DNA from: Caballeronia sordidicola
Lineage (GTDB): Bacteria; Pseudomonadota; Gammaproteobacteria; Burkholderiales; Burkholderiaceae
Assembly: GCF_001544455.2 (NCBI RefSeq)
Contig: NZ_FCOC02000018.1
Coordinates: 1 to 64,000, forward strand
Length of the DNA: 64,000 nt
Reading direction: 5' to 3'
Positions 8,782 to 17,146 of this stretch are shown here, piece after piece (positions within the stretch are counted from its first letter, which is position 1; every line of letters begins with the position of its first letter). Position numbers and translations under genes: made by a program. A model generated the notes under the pieces. That model did not search any database and was not told the origin of the DNA. It saw nothing but the letters and a program-made list of their open reading frames with translations.

Positions 8782-9383
8782 GCGCGATCCCCGGCTGACC
8801 TGGAGCCACTGGAGAGATCGGATGGCAGCAGATCGTAGAGGACGCGTCCAAACCGAGATCCATGCATGACGTGGCAATCACGCTGCAGCCCGATGAGGCG
8901 AAAGCCGATACGCTCGAGCAGACGCCGGGAGCGTACGTTGGAGTCCACAGCCCATGCAGTGATGCTGTGCAACCGGTGGGTTTCGAATACGTCGCGCAGT
9001 ATTTCCGTGGAGGCTAGACGCGTCATGTCCGTGCATGCCGGGCGCCGGCTGTCGCGCAGTACCCAAAATGAGCCGGTGCCAAAAGCATGCGTGAGATCAC
9101 TGACGGCCACCAGTCCGCTGGGGACGTTGTGGCCTTTGGATCCGAAGACGCGGAGACGGTGTCGACCGCTTTGCATCATGAGTCGCAGAGCGAGTACGGG
9201 AAGCGCCTGACGACCCTGCCCGAAGTCGAACCAACGGATGATGCCCGGATCGGCGAGCCAGGCAGCAATGTCACTGACATCATTACCGTCGGGTTCACGA
9301 AGCCAGCATGAACCGGATTCTCCGCCCATCTGGCGAGATCCGTCAGTCTGGTGTGCGGGTTCTGACGGCCCCTGGCTGCTCAC
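8778..9383 (-). CDS. GNAT-family N-acetyltransferase
   Basis: A 201-residue protein resembling the RimJ/RimL branch of GNAT acyltransferases. Visible features are an N-terminal substrate segment (LADPGIIRWFDFGQGRQAL), a central strand (GLVAVSDLTHAFGTGSFWVL) and the acetyl-CoA end motif (HSITAWAVDSNVRSRRLLERIGF, then RLIGLQRDC). It may acylate an amine on a pathway intermediate or on an ACP-bound amino acid. I prefer a GTG start at 9383: AGGGG sits 7 nt upstream and the codon follows the preceding stop by one base. An ATG at 9329 has no clear ribosome binding site. It overlaps the next gene by 4 bp. Confidence 0.75.
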   Translation of the reverse strand: MSSQGPSEPAHQTDGSRQMGGESGSCWLREPDGNDVSDIAAWLADPGIIRWFDFGQGRQALPVLALRLMMQSGRHRLRVFGSKGHNVPSGLVAVSDLTHAFGTGSFWVLRDSRRPACTDMTRLASTEILRDVFETHRLHSITAWAVDSNVRSRRLLERIGFRLIGLQRDCHVMHGSRFGRVLYDLLPSDLSSGSRSAGDRA

Positions 9384-9384
9384 G

Positions 9385-10485
9385 TTAAATCCCCTGCTGG
9401 CGAGTGTCGGGCGCAGTGAGCACGCGTAGCCCGGCTTCGAGCTCCAACAGCAGCATCGCAAACCAGTGCACCGTCTGGAAGCGCGCGGCTGGCGGCAGCC
9501 CCTGCACGTAGCCATGGCCGCCGCAAAGCTGCACAAGCTCGCGCACAATATCCAATGCCTCGGTGGCAACGTGGCGCGCCATTGACCGTACCATTTCGAT
9601 CTGCGCGCGCGTGTCCTGTGCTGCGACGGACCGGAGAAAGAGGTGGATGGTGTAGGCCGAGATGAGCATGTCGGCGAGCCGTACGGCGACGAGCTGATGT
9701 GCGGCGAGCGGCTTGTGAAACGTCTGCCGGGAGGCGCTGTATGCGAGGGCGAAGTTCACGCCCTGCCGGACGGCTCCCGAAAGCAGTGCAGCGAGGTAGG
9801 TTGCAGCGTCGAGAAACCACTGGCGCACCGGATTGCCTTCCGGGATTGCGCCTTCGGGCACGACCAGACGCTGCACATGGGCTGTTGACGCTGTGGTGTA
9901 TCGTTCGATGGAAAGTGCGCCGGGCAGCGCAACGGCGGCGAAGCCCTGAGTGCCCCGTGCTGCAGGCAGCGTCACGAGCACGAGCTGTGGACGTTCACCG
10001 TCCATCCGGACCATCATTGCCTGCGAGCATGCATGCTGGCGCAACACCCAGAAACCCGATGTATCAACGTCGGGGATACCCGGTGCGAGCGATGTTGTGC
10101 CGTCGAAGTAATGCTGGATATCCCGGTCAGGTAGCAGGTCAAGCGCATCGCATTCGCGCAGCGTCATCAGCGCGGCGCTGCTGAGTGTCAGCTCGGCGGC
10201 CCGCTCGAGCGGGCCCGCCGCGAACTGTTCAACGACAAGTGCAAGGTCGTGCCGGCTGATACCCATGCCGCCGGTCTGTTGCGGCAGGATCATGGTCGCG
10301 AGGTCTAGCGTCGCGGCGAGCCGGACCGTTTCGCCCCACCGGGCGGAATCTGGCTGACTACCCAGCAGTGGCTCGAGGCGCTCACGCGCAAACTGTCCTG
10401 CGGCCACAACCAGGCCCTGCTGGTCGTCGTTGAGTGCCCAGTATCCCGGTGCGAGGTCCGCGACGACGGATTCACGGAATAGCAT
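9385..10485 (-). CDS. Acyl-CoA dehydrogenase-like flavoprotein (divergent)
   Basis: A 366-residue protein with the acyl-CoA dehydrogenase outline: an N-terminal helical domain (GQFARERLEPLLGS, MILPQQTGGMGISRHDLALVVEQ), a shortened middle beta domain, and a C-terminal helical domain with the GGHGYVQGLPPAARF signature. The usual EGT motif carrying the catalytic glutamate is not visible after it (FQTVHWFAMLLLELEAG), so its activity may be altered or it may be a partner of the second dehydrogenase at 15596. In natural-product pathways such enzymes often oxidise ACP-bound amino-acyl groups. It lies within the operon, 24 bp after the decarboxylase gene. Confidence 0.8.
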   Translation of the reverse strand: MLFRESVVADLAPGYWALNDDQQGLVVAAGQFARERLEPLLGSQPDSARWGETVRLAATLDLATMILPQQTGGMGISRHDLALVVEQFAAGPLERAAELTLSSAALMTLRECDALDLLPDRDIQHYFDGTTSLAPGIPDVDTSGFWVLRQHACSQAMMVRMDGERPQLVLVTLPAARGTQGFAAVALPGALSIERYTTASTAHVQRLVVPEGAIPEGNPVRQWFLDAATYLAALLSGAVRQGVNFALAYSASRQTFHKPLAAHQLVAVRLADMLISAYTIHLFLRSVAAQDTRAQIEMVRSMARHVATEALDIVRELVQLCGGHGYVQGLPPAARFQTVHWFAMLLLELEAGLRVLTAPDTRQQGI

Positions 10486-10509
10486 GACGTTTCTCCGGAT
10501 GTTGTGGTA

Positions 10510-11718
10510 TCACACGAGCATTTCCGCGGGTTCGGGGTGGCTGAGGAAATGCACCGGACTCGCCGAACGGCCATAGGCACCCGACTGCTTCACCACCACG
10601 AAATCCCCGATGTGCGCGTCAGGAAGTTCAACGTCGTCCGCAAGACGGTCGAGCGGCGTGCAGAGGCACCCGACCACGTGACACCGCTCGCGTGGTTCGC
10701 CGTCGGTACGGTTCCCGATCACGATCGGGAAGTTTCGGCGCAGGACCTGGCCGAAGTTGCCGGAGGCCGCCAGGTGGTGATGCAGTCCGCCGTCCGTGAT
10801 GACGAATGTTCTGCCGCGCGACACTTTCCGGTCGATGACACGGCACACATAGATGCCTGCCTCCCCCACGAGGTAACGCCCGAGCTCCAGGATCGGCGTC
10901 GTTCCGGGCAGACGTTGGCAAAGTGGTGGCAGCCAGTCGTGCATGGCTTCGCACACCGCCTTTACATCGAGCGCTGTTTCGCCCGGAAAGTAGGGGATGC
11001 CAAAGCCGCCGCCGATATTGACGAACTGCAGTGGCTGCGGCAGAGCGCTGGCGAGGCGCAGGATGAGGGCTGCGCTCTGGCGCTGGGCTTCGATGATGGT
11101 TGGGGCATGCAGGCATTGCGAGCCCCAGAAGACGTGGAATCCCGCGAGCGCGACTTCCCGCGTTTCGAGCTCGCGCAGCAATGCCGGCACTTGATCGACA
11201 TCGACGCCGAAGGGCGTCGCACCGCCGCCCATGCGCATGCCGCTGTGTCCGACCTGAAAATCCGGATTGACGCGGATCGCCACGTTGGGCTGCACGCCCA
11301 GCTCCCATCCGAGCGCGGTAACAAGCCGCAACTGGGTTTCCGACTCGACGTGAACATTGACACCGCTGGCAACTGCGCGGCGCAGGTCGTCGTGAGACTT
11401 CCCTGGTCCGGCAAAGCCGATTGTGTCCGCAGCGGCGCCGGCATCGAGCGCCAGCGCCATCTCCTGCGCAGAGGCAACATCGAACCCGTCGACCCGTTGG
11501 GCCAGGTAGTGGATCACGGCGGGCATCGGATTCGCCTTGATCGAGTAGTGCAGCTGCATGACGGACGGCAGCAGGCTGCGCAGTTCTCGCACGCGGATGT
11601 CGATTGCAGAGCGGTCGTAGGCGAAGAACGGCGTACGCCCGGCGCGGTCGGCCAACTGGCGCAAGTCGATGCCGCCGAACTGCAGCCCGGGGGACCGCCT
11701 GATGAAGGTGAGGCTCAT
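10510..11718 (-). CDS. PLP-dependent decarboxylase, LysA fold
   Basis: A 402-residue fold-type III PLP enzyme of the diaminopimelate/ornithine decarboxylase group. The PLP lysine is Lys61 in HYSIKANPMPAV, the phosphate-binding loop is VNIGGGFGIPYF, ELGRYLVGEAG follows, and the dimer-borne cysteine motif is GCLCTPLDRLADD. It resembles members that act on carrier-bound amino acids (BtrK type) and those paired with AMP ligases in exosortase-A loci more than primary LysA, and its gene overlaps the AMP-ligase gene by 4 bp. It probably decarboxylates an amino acid loaded on the ACP encoded in this operon. The carrier-bound substrate is inferred from neighbours. Confidence 0.88.
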   Translation of the reverse strand: MSLTFIRRSPGLQFGGIDLRQLADRAGRTPFFAYDRSAIDIRVRELRSLLPSVMQLHYSIKANPMPAVIHYLAQRVDGFDVASAQEMALALDAGAAADTIGFAGPGKSHDDLRRAVASGVNVHVESETQLRLVTALGWELGVQPNVAIRVNPDFQVGHSGMRMGGGATPFGVDVDQVPALLRELETREVALAGFHVFWGSQCLHAPTIIEAQRQSAALILRLASALPQPLQFVNIGGGFGIPYFPGETALDVKAVCEAMHDWLPPLCQRLPGTTPILELGRYLVGEAGIYVCRVIDRKVSRGRTFVITDGGLHHHLAASGNFGQVLRRNFPIVIGNRTDGEPRERCHVVGCLCTPLDRLADDVELPDAHIGDFVVVKQSGAYGRSASPVHFLSHPEPAEMLV

Positions 11719-13346
11719 GATGGTTTCTCCCCTGGATCGCGCGCCAGCGAGGCAAGCCCGGACGACGCAACGCCGGATGATGCAATCTCCATACGTAGTG
11801 CTGTCCGGTCGAATTTCCCGTTGGGATTGCGTGGAATATGTGGATAACTAACGATGTGTCGCGGAACCATGTAACGCGGCAGGTGCTGCGTGCACCAGTT
11901 GCCTAGCGCTTCGACGTCTGAATCACCGGTCAGGACGACGAGTAGCACTACGGCTTCGCCCAGCGTGTCATCCGGGATGCCCAGCGCGACGGCTTCCACA
12001 ACAAGTCCACTTGCGTGGACCGTTTCTTCGATCTCCTCCGGGCTGATCCGGTAGCCCGAACTCTTGATCTGGGCGTCGTTGCGGGCAATGAAATAGAGAA
12101 AGCCGTCGATGTCGAACCGTACAAGGTCCCCCGACCACACTGCCATATCACGTGCCGCGCCACCCGGCTTTGCTTCAGGAGAAGGGCGGTAGCGTTGCCC
12201 GGTGCGTACTGCATCGTTCCAGTAGCCGAGCGTGACGCATGCGCCGACATGCACGAGCTCGCCTGCTTCGTCCGGGGCGCACGAGGTACCGTCCTCACGT
12301 ACCACGAGAATCCGCGCATTGGGCACCGCCTTGCCGATCGAGTCGGGCCGACGGTCAACCTCGGCAGGGTCGAGGAATGTGGAGCGGAAGGCCTCCGTCA
12401 GCCCGTACATCAGGAACGGCGTCGCCCGCGGAAACAGCGCGCGCAGTTTCTGCAGGACAGGCAGTGGAAGGCGACCCCCGGTGTTCGCGAAGTAACGCAG
12501 AGTATTGCGCACCCCGTCTGGCCAGCTTGTGCCCGTGAGCTGCATCCACAATGGCGGCACACCGGTGATCGCAGTAATGTGTTCGCGCTCGCACGCGAGG
12601 ACAGCATTGTGCGCCGTGAGGTAGTTCAACATCACCGCTGTCGCGCCTGCCGACCAGGCCGAGGTCAACTGGCTGAGGCCCGCATCGAAGCTCAGGGGCA
12701 GGACGGCAAGAATGCGGTCCGATGGATCGTGCCGCAGATACTCAGCGACGCTCCAGGCGCCTTCGAGCAGGTTCCGGTGGCTGAGCATCACCCCCTTGGG
12801 CAATCCCGTCGAGCCGGACGTATAGAGGAGGGCTGCGAGGTCGGTGTCGATACAGGTTGCAGCCAGGGCCGGCACCAGTGCGTCGTCGGGGCTGGTGATG
12901 GCGTCTGGCCAGCGGTGAACCCTGAGCCCGGTCGGCTGATCTGAAGGAGCCTGCTCTGGTTCGTCTACTAGGATGACATCGGAAACCGGCGCAGTGCCCG
13001 CAGCGACCAGGGAGCGGGCTCGCAACGCGGTGGTCACGAGGCACCGGGCGCCGCTGTCACGAAGCACATGGGCCACCTGGTCCGGTTTCAGGAGCGGATT
13101 CACCGGAACGAACACGCACCCGGCGGCACAGGCGCCGAGTATGGACACCACGGTCTCGATTCGCTTGTCGAGAAAGATGGCAACGCGTTCGCCTGGGATC
13201 ACCCCGTGGGAAGACAGGGCCTGTCCGAAAGCATGACTGCGCTGCAGTAGCTGGCAGTAGGTGAGGCGGACATCACCGCACACGAGCGATGGCGCATCGG
13301 GTGTGCGGCGCGCAGCCGACTGGACAAGATCGAGGAGGTTTCTCAT
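11715..13346 (-). CDS. AMP-forming acyl/aminoacyl ligase
   Basis: A 543-residue adenylate-forming enzyme. The core motifs are easy to find: the P-loop LLYTSGSTGLPKGVMLSHRN (about 175-195), the YGLTEAF motif, the SGDLVRFDIDGFLYFIAR hinge region, and the catalytic C-terminal lysine in RNPNGKFDRTAL. It should activate a carboxylic or amino acid with ATP and load it on the acyl carrier protein of this operon. It lies between a KAS III gene (25-bp gap) and the decarboxylase gene (4-bp overlap). It resembles ligases that occur with LysA-type decarboxylases in exosortase-A regions, but no exosortase is present here. Confidence 0.9.
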   Translation of the reverse strand: MRNLLDLVQSAARRTPDAPSLVCGDVRLTYCQLLQRSHAFGQALSSHGVIPGERVAIFLDKRIETVVSILGACAAGCVFVPVNPLLKPDQVAHVLRDSGARCLVTTALRARSLVAAGTAPVSDVILVDEPEQAPSDQPTGLRVHRWPDAITSPDDALVPALAATCIDTDLAALLYTSGSTGLPKGVMLSHRNLLEGAWSVAEYLRHDPSDRILAVLPLSFDAGLSQLTSAWSAGATAVMLNYLTAHNAVLACEREHITAITGVPPLWMQLTGTSWPDGVRNTLRYFANTGGRLPLPVLQKLRALFPRATPFLMYGLTEAFRSTFLDPAEVDRRPDSIGKAVPNARILVVREDGTSCAPDEAGELVHVGACVTLGYWNDAVRTGQRYRPSPEAKPGGAARDMAVWSGDLVRFDIDGFLYFIARNDAQIKSSGYRISPEEIEETVHASGLVVEAVALGIPDDTLGEAVVLLVVLTGDSDVEALGNWCTQHLPRYMVPRHIVSYPHIPRNPNGKFDRTALRMEIASSGVASSGLASLARDPGEKPS

Positions 13347-13371
13347 GGCCGGGTAGCGATCAGGTTCGGGA

Positions 13372-14319
13372 TCAGTGGCGGATCACCATGGCGCCAAAGC
13401 AGCCGGCAAGTCCGCTGGAGAACAGCAGAGAACAGGAGCCCGGTTGCCCGCGTGGCGCGGAGTGGAAGTTGATGAACGGATCGGCACCAAACACGTGGCC
13501 GAGGCGACCGATATTCGCTGTGTAAAGACGCTCCCGTGGTACGGACAGCATGGCCGTGAGGCGTCGCCAGCCGGGGAGGTTCACATGGTGAGGCAGAATA
13601 TGAACAAGCTCATTCCCCGTGACGCCTGCCTGTTCCAGTGCCGCACGCATCGTCGTAAATGCTGACCAGTAGTAACGGTCATCCGGTACGGGCCGAAGGT
13701 CATTGTCGGTGCCGCGGAAGTAGCGACCGTCGGTATAAAGGTGCAGCCCCACGATGCAGTTGCGGTCGGTGCCGCGCTCCAGCAGGATTGCGCACGCCCC
13801 GTCGCTGTGTAGCGCGAGGTCCTCGATGGCGCGCAGATGATCACAGCCCGAGCCCATCACATCTGCACACACGACAATTGCCCGCTGGATGGGGCGACCT
13901 GCGAGAGTGAGCACGCGCAGCACGCGGATGGCGGCCATCGGTGAGACGCAGTTCTGCTGCATCACCGAGAACGCGAGTGCGCGCTCCAGGCCCATACGGG
14001 ACTGGATGAACGCGGCAGTACCGGCAGGCGGCGCCATGACACTGCTCTGGATGGTGTGCGTGTAGATCAGGGCATCGATGCTTGCCGGCGTCGTGCCGGT
14101 ATCTTCAAGCAGGGCGGAAACCGCTGCGCATGCCAGTGTGACGGGTGATGCCGCTGCGGCGTCGTGGAACTGCTGCACCCCATTCCTCAGCAGTGCGCTC
14201 GCGCGGGCCTCGGGAAGTCCGCAGCGACGGACCCATGTGTTCGCATCGACCGTCCGGGCCGGAAGGCTGAGTGCGATGCCGGACAGCGACAGCAGGGAAG
14301 GGGTTGGGCGCGCAGGCAT
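13372..14319 (-). CDS. KAS III-like condensing enzyme, cysteine-bearing (second pair)
   Basis: A 315-residue KAS III-family enzyme. The nucleophile is Cys124 in VMQQNCVSPMAA, the catalytic His lies in HILPHHVNLPGW (244/245), and the triad Asn is again replaced in IGRLGHVFGADPF (His275). It is clearly a paralog of the product of 6797-7723: both share the PHH-x-x-LPxW and GHV motifs. It sits directly after the gene for a cysteine-less homologue (stop and start 2 bp apart), repeating the active/inactive pairing seen at the far end of the operon. I took the ATG at 14319 because it abuts that stop and homology starts there. Confidence 0.86.
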   Translation of the reverse strand: MPARPTPSLLSLSGIALSLPARTVDANTWVRRCGLPEARASALLRNGVQQFHDAAAASPVTLACAAVSALLEDTGTTPASIDALIYTHTIQSSVMAPPAGTAAFIQSRMGLERALAFSVMQQNCVSPMAAIRVLRVLTLAGRPIQRAIVVCADVMGSGCDHLRAIEDLALHSDGACAILLERGTDRNCIVGLHLYTDGRYFRGTDNDLRPVPDDRYYWSAFTTMRAALEQAGVTGNELVHILPHHVNLPGWRRLTAMLSVPRERLYTANIGRLGHVFGADPFINFHSAPRGQPGSCSLLFSSGLAGCFGAMVIRH

Positions 14320-14321
14320 CG

Positions 14322-15344
14322 CTAGCTCCCGCAGTATTGGAGGATGGCGCACGCGGCCTGTCCCTGGAAGCCGGTCGCCCACAGCAGGATACGTTGCCCG
14401 TCCGTCGGGACCGCCGACTGCAGCAAGACGTGGAGCTGCGCCAGCGCATCTGCGGCACACAGATAGCCGATGTCGCCCGGTTCGGGGTACCACATCCGCG
14501 ACACAGGAAGTCGGGCATCTGCGCTGACATCGCATGCCAGGGTGGTATTGATGCGCGGGGGCACGACCCAGTTGATTGCCGTAGGGTTCAGGCCCGCCTG
14601 CATGCACGTTTGCCCGATGACTTCGACCAGGACCGTTTCGTCGACATACAGATCGAGGGACCGGAATGGGAGGTCAGGCGTGTGGACGTTGACATTGAGC
14701 ACACGCCATCCGGGTCCCGCCTGCTGCCTGACCAGCGCAGCGGCGGCACCGTCACCCAATGCGGTGAGCGTCCCGACCTGCCGCGAGAACGGCGGCAGCC
14801 AGCGTTCAGCGCCGACGATCAGTGCACTGCGCATGCGCTCGTCGCTGGCCATCATGTCGGACGCGACTTGAAGCGCAAGAAAGAAAGAGACGCCCTGCAA
14901 CTGTCCAATCGCGAACGGCACCCCTGTGGATCCCAGCTCGCTGTGCAGCCGACCCGCGCACGAGAGCGCGAGGTCGTCCTCGAAGCTTGTCGCGCAGACG
15001 ATGACCTGATCCGGTGGCGGGCTCTCCTTCGCGGGGCACCGCCGGATGGCTTCCCTTGCGACCATCGATGCCATCTCGGAGAGCAGGAGGCGTTGCTCGC
15101 AGGCGACGTACTCCGGCATCGCGGTGCTCAGCGGGCTCGCTGAATCATGGACGGGCGCTGCATCCACCTTAGGGCGCCAGCGCAGCGTATCGGCATAGAC
15201 TGAGCGCATGACGGCCTCACGTGCGGATGAAGGGATCGCCGGGTACTGCGACGCAACGTCGGGCCGCGCGCGCACCGCCGGTACATACCGGGCCGTGGCC
15301 ATGATGCATGGCCGCTGGCGAACGGCGTCAGTTGCGGCGGACAT
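14322..15344 (-). CDS. KAS III-like protein lacking catalytic cysteine (second pair)
   Basis: A 340-residue KAS III homologue with Gly151 at the nucleophile position (IGQLQGVSFFLAL). Other landmarks match its partner at 7720: LIVGAERWLPPFSRQ, ALGDGAAAALVRQ, and the C-terminal LLWATGFQGQAACAIL. The usual catalytic His region reads WVVPPRINTTLA, so His is lost as well. It is predicted to be a non-catalytic or scaffolding subunit for the Cys-bearing enzyme encoded immediately downstream. Its start overlaps the end of the ACP gene by 17 bp, which suggests translational coupling. Confidence 0.85.
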   Translation of the reverse strand: MSAATDAVRQRPCIMATARYVPAVRARPDVASQYPAIPSSAREAVMRSVYADTLRWRPKVDAAPVHDSASPLSTAMPEYVACEQRLLLSEMASMVAREAIRRCPAKESPPPDQVIVCATSFEDDLALSCAGRLHSELGSTGVPFAIGQLQGVSFFLALQVASDMMASDERMRSALIVGAERWLPPFSRQVGTLTALGDGAAAALVRQQAGPGWRVLNVNVHTPDLPFRSLDLYVDETVLVEVIGQTCMQAGLNPTAINWVVPPRINTTLACDVSADARLPVSRMWYPEPGDIGYLCAADALAQLHVLLQSAVPTDGQRILLWATGFQGQAACAILQYCGS

Positions 15345-15606
15345 GGGATTCCACGAAGGCGACGAGGTTGGCGAAACGCATGAACAGATCGGCCGAAAGA
15401 TCCTCCGGTGCGAGCGTGAAGCCGAAACGCTGCTCGAGCTGCAGGAGCAGGTCCGTCATGTTCATGGAGTCGATGCCGACGTCGAACAGGTTCGTGTCGT
15501 CGGCGATCAGGTCCGCAGCCATGGTGCTGCCAATGGCCGATACCAGGCATGACCGGATGGTGGCTGCGATTTCTTCGCGCCCGGGGCTGTGCGTGTCATG
15601 CGTCAT
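15328..15606 (-). CDS. Acyl carrier protein
   Basis: A 92-residue acyl carrier protein. The phosphopantetheine attachment site is Ser47 in NLFDVGIDSMNMTDLL, followed by a second helix typical of ACPs (QLEQRFGFTLAPEDL). It would carry the acid or amino acid loaded by the AMP ligase and present it to the decarboxylase, the dehydrogenases and the KAS III pairs. Its ATG lies 11 bp inside the end of the upstream dehydrogenase gene. Loading needs a phosphopantetheinyl transferase; an Sfp-type one is encoded at 55175, outside this operon. Confidence 0.92.
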   Translation of the reverse strand: MTHDTHSPGREEIAATIRSCLVSAIGSTMAADLIADDTNLFDVGIDSMNMTDLLLQLEQRFGFTLAPEDLSADLFMRFANLVAFVESHVRRN

Positions 15607-16906
15607 GAGATGTCTCCTGCCCGGATTGATGAGCGTTGGTGTTGTCAGGCGATGAGTCAGGTGTGGTGGGGTAGCTGCCGGGCGGTGCCGCGATGTCCCA
15701 CGGACGCGACGTCGATCGCTGGGCTGCCCGCGCAATCATGAGTCGCTGCAGCTCGCCGGTACCTTCCATGATGTCGAATGCCCTGGCATCCCGGTAAGCC
15801 TGCTCAAGTGACGGACAGGCAATGATGCCGTCGATACCGGCGAGGTCCAGTGCCGCACGTGTGATCCGTGCGGCGACACGCGAGGCAAACGCCTTGGTCA
15901 TGGATGAATCCATGGATGTCGCGATGCCGCGATCCGTCTTCCAGGCCGTGCAGTGACAGAGCAGCCATGCCGCCGCAATCTGGCGGTCAATGTCGAGCAG
16001 GGACGCTTCCACGTTCGCCACGCCTTGATGCCTGTCCGCGGGTGTGCCGCCCGCATCAAGCCAGGCCACAAGGTCCGCGCGCACCCGCCGGCAGGCACCC
16101 ACCATGACGGCGGAAAGCAGTGGCCTGAAATAGTCCCAGGATCGCTGTGCACCCGAGAAAGCGTCATCGAGCGGCTTTTCGTTGCCGCGGGCAAGCAGCG
16201 CATCATCGGTGACCTCGCAGTCGGCGTAGGACAGCACGGCAAGCTGGGTTGCACGCAGCCCTGCCATCCGTTCGATGCGTGACAGCGTGAATCCCGGTGT
16301 ATTGCAATCCACCAGGAATGCGCGGACACCGTAGCGACCCATCTGCCGGTTGATCGTTGCAAACGTGATCACGCAGTCGGCACGCGCACCGTTCGTGATG
16401 AAGCACTTGGTGCCATTCAGGACCCAGCCGCGACCGGTCTTTCGTGCATGGGTGCGCATGGCAGTCGCGTCCGAACCGCAGTCTGGCTCGGTGATGGCGA
16501 AAGCGCCCCACCGTGGCGTGCCGGACTGGAACCGCTGGAAGAACCGGGCCTGCTGTTGGGTCGAAGCGAGGGCAACGACAGGCGGCATGGCAAGCCCCGG
16601 GCCCGGCAACGCCAGCGCGAGGCTTGCGTCGGCCTCCCCGAGGCACGCCATCAACGTTGCCTGCGCCACGAGGGACTGCAACGCTGGGCAGCCACCGTAC
16701 CGGGTAGGCACAAGATTCATGTTCAGGGCGCTTACGTCGCCGTTACGCCAGGGAGGACCGGCGATCTCACTGGTTGCGTCCGATTCGGGACTGACGGCGC
16801 GCATACGCTTGGCAAGCAGGTCGAGATCGAGCCCGCGATCGGCGAGCGCCATAGCGATGTCGTCGATCGTGCGAGCCTGCTGCGACGTCTGGTCATGTCG
16901 CGTCAT
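15596..16906 (-). CDS. Acyl-CoA dehydrogenase-family oxidase
   Basis: A 436-residue flavoprotein with the full acyl-CoA dehydrogenase layout: FAD-binding middle-domain motifs (GAFAITEPDCGSDATAM, GWVLNGTKCFITNGARAD) and a C-terminal signature with the catalytic glutamate region (DARAFDIMEGTGELQRLMIAR). It is the first gene of the minus-strand operon; AGGGAGAAG precedes the ATG at 16906. In carrier-protein pathways such as pyrrole formation, enzymes like this desaturate ACP-bound amino-acyl groups. A role on the ACP encoded next is likely, but the substrate is unknown. Confidence 0.9.
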   Translation of the reverse strand: MTRHDQTSQQARTIDDIAMALADRGLDLDLLAKRMRAVSPESDATSEIAGPPWRNGDVSALNMNLVPTRYGGCPALQSLVAQATLMACLGEADASLALALPGPGLAMPPVVALASTQQQARFFQRFQSGTPRWGAFAITEPDCGSDATAMRTHARKTGRGWVLNGTKCFITNGARADCVITFATINRQMGRYGVRAFLVDCNTPGFTLSRIERMAGLRATQLAVLSYADCEVTDDALLARGNEKPLDDAFSGAQRSWDYFRPLLSAVMVGACRRVRADLVAWLDAGGTPADRHQGVANVEASLLDIDRQIAAAWLLCHCTAWKTDRGIATSMDSSMTKAFASRVAARITRAALDLAGIDGIIACPSLEQAYRDARAFDIMEGTGELQRLMIARAAQRSTSRPWDIAAPPGSYPTTPDSSPDNTNAHQSGQETSHDA

Positions 16907-17021
16907 GACGTCTTCTCCCTGGTGGGCAAATCTGCGCCCCGGACCGATAATCGCGCGAACCCACGGATGAGGTTTGCGTTTCGTATGGCAATGAGCGTAG
17001 GTATGAGGGTGGGGGGTGTCA

Positions 17022-17039
17022 CCTCCGAACATTAGGAGG
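17022..17039. promoter_or_regulatory. Imperfect palindrome in divergent promoter region
   Basis: CCTCC-GAACATTA-GGAGG lies midway between the start of the biosynthetic operon (16906, minus) and the FCD regulator gene (17147, plus). Its size (18 bp) and position would suit a LuxR-type or GntR-type operator, but it does not match a lux-box consensus closely. Only the inverted repeat itself is seen. Confidence 0.35.
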
Positions 17040-17146
17040 GTGTTGTATCGGAGGCGTTCGTGGGGACGTTGTGGCGGTCACCCCGCATCGGATGACCGAT
17101 AATGACGTTCAGACCAAACGATGATGGCCAACTACGGGTGTGACGT

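Noticed and set aside
10504..11847. A 447-codon plus-strand open frame opposite the decarboxylase gene
   Set aside because: It is antisense to a well-supported PLP enzyme, and its translation has no recognisable motif.
11715..13346. Exosortase-associated locus, suggested by the ligase/decarboxylase pair
   Set aside because: No exosortase, PEP-CTERM protein or polysaccharide gene is present; the neighbours are KAS III and ACP genes.
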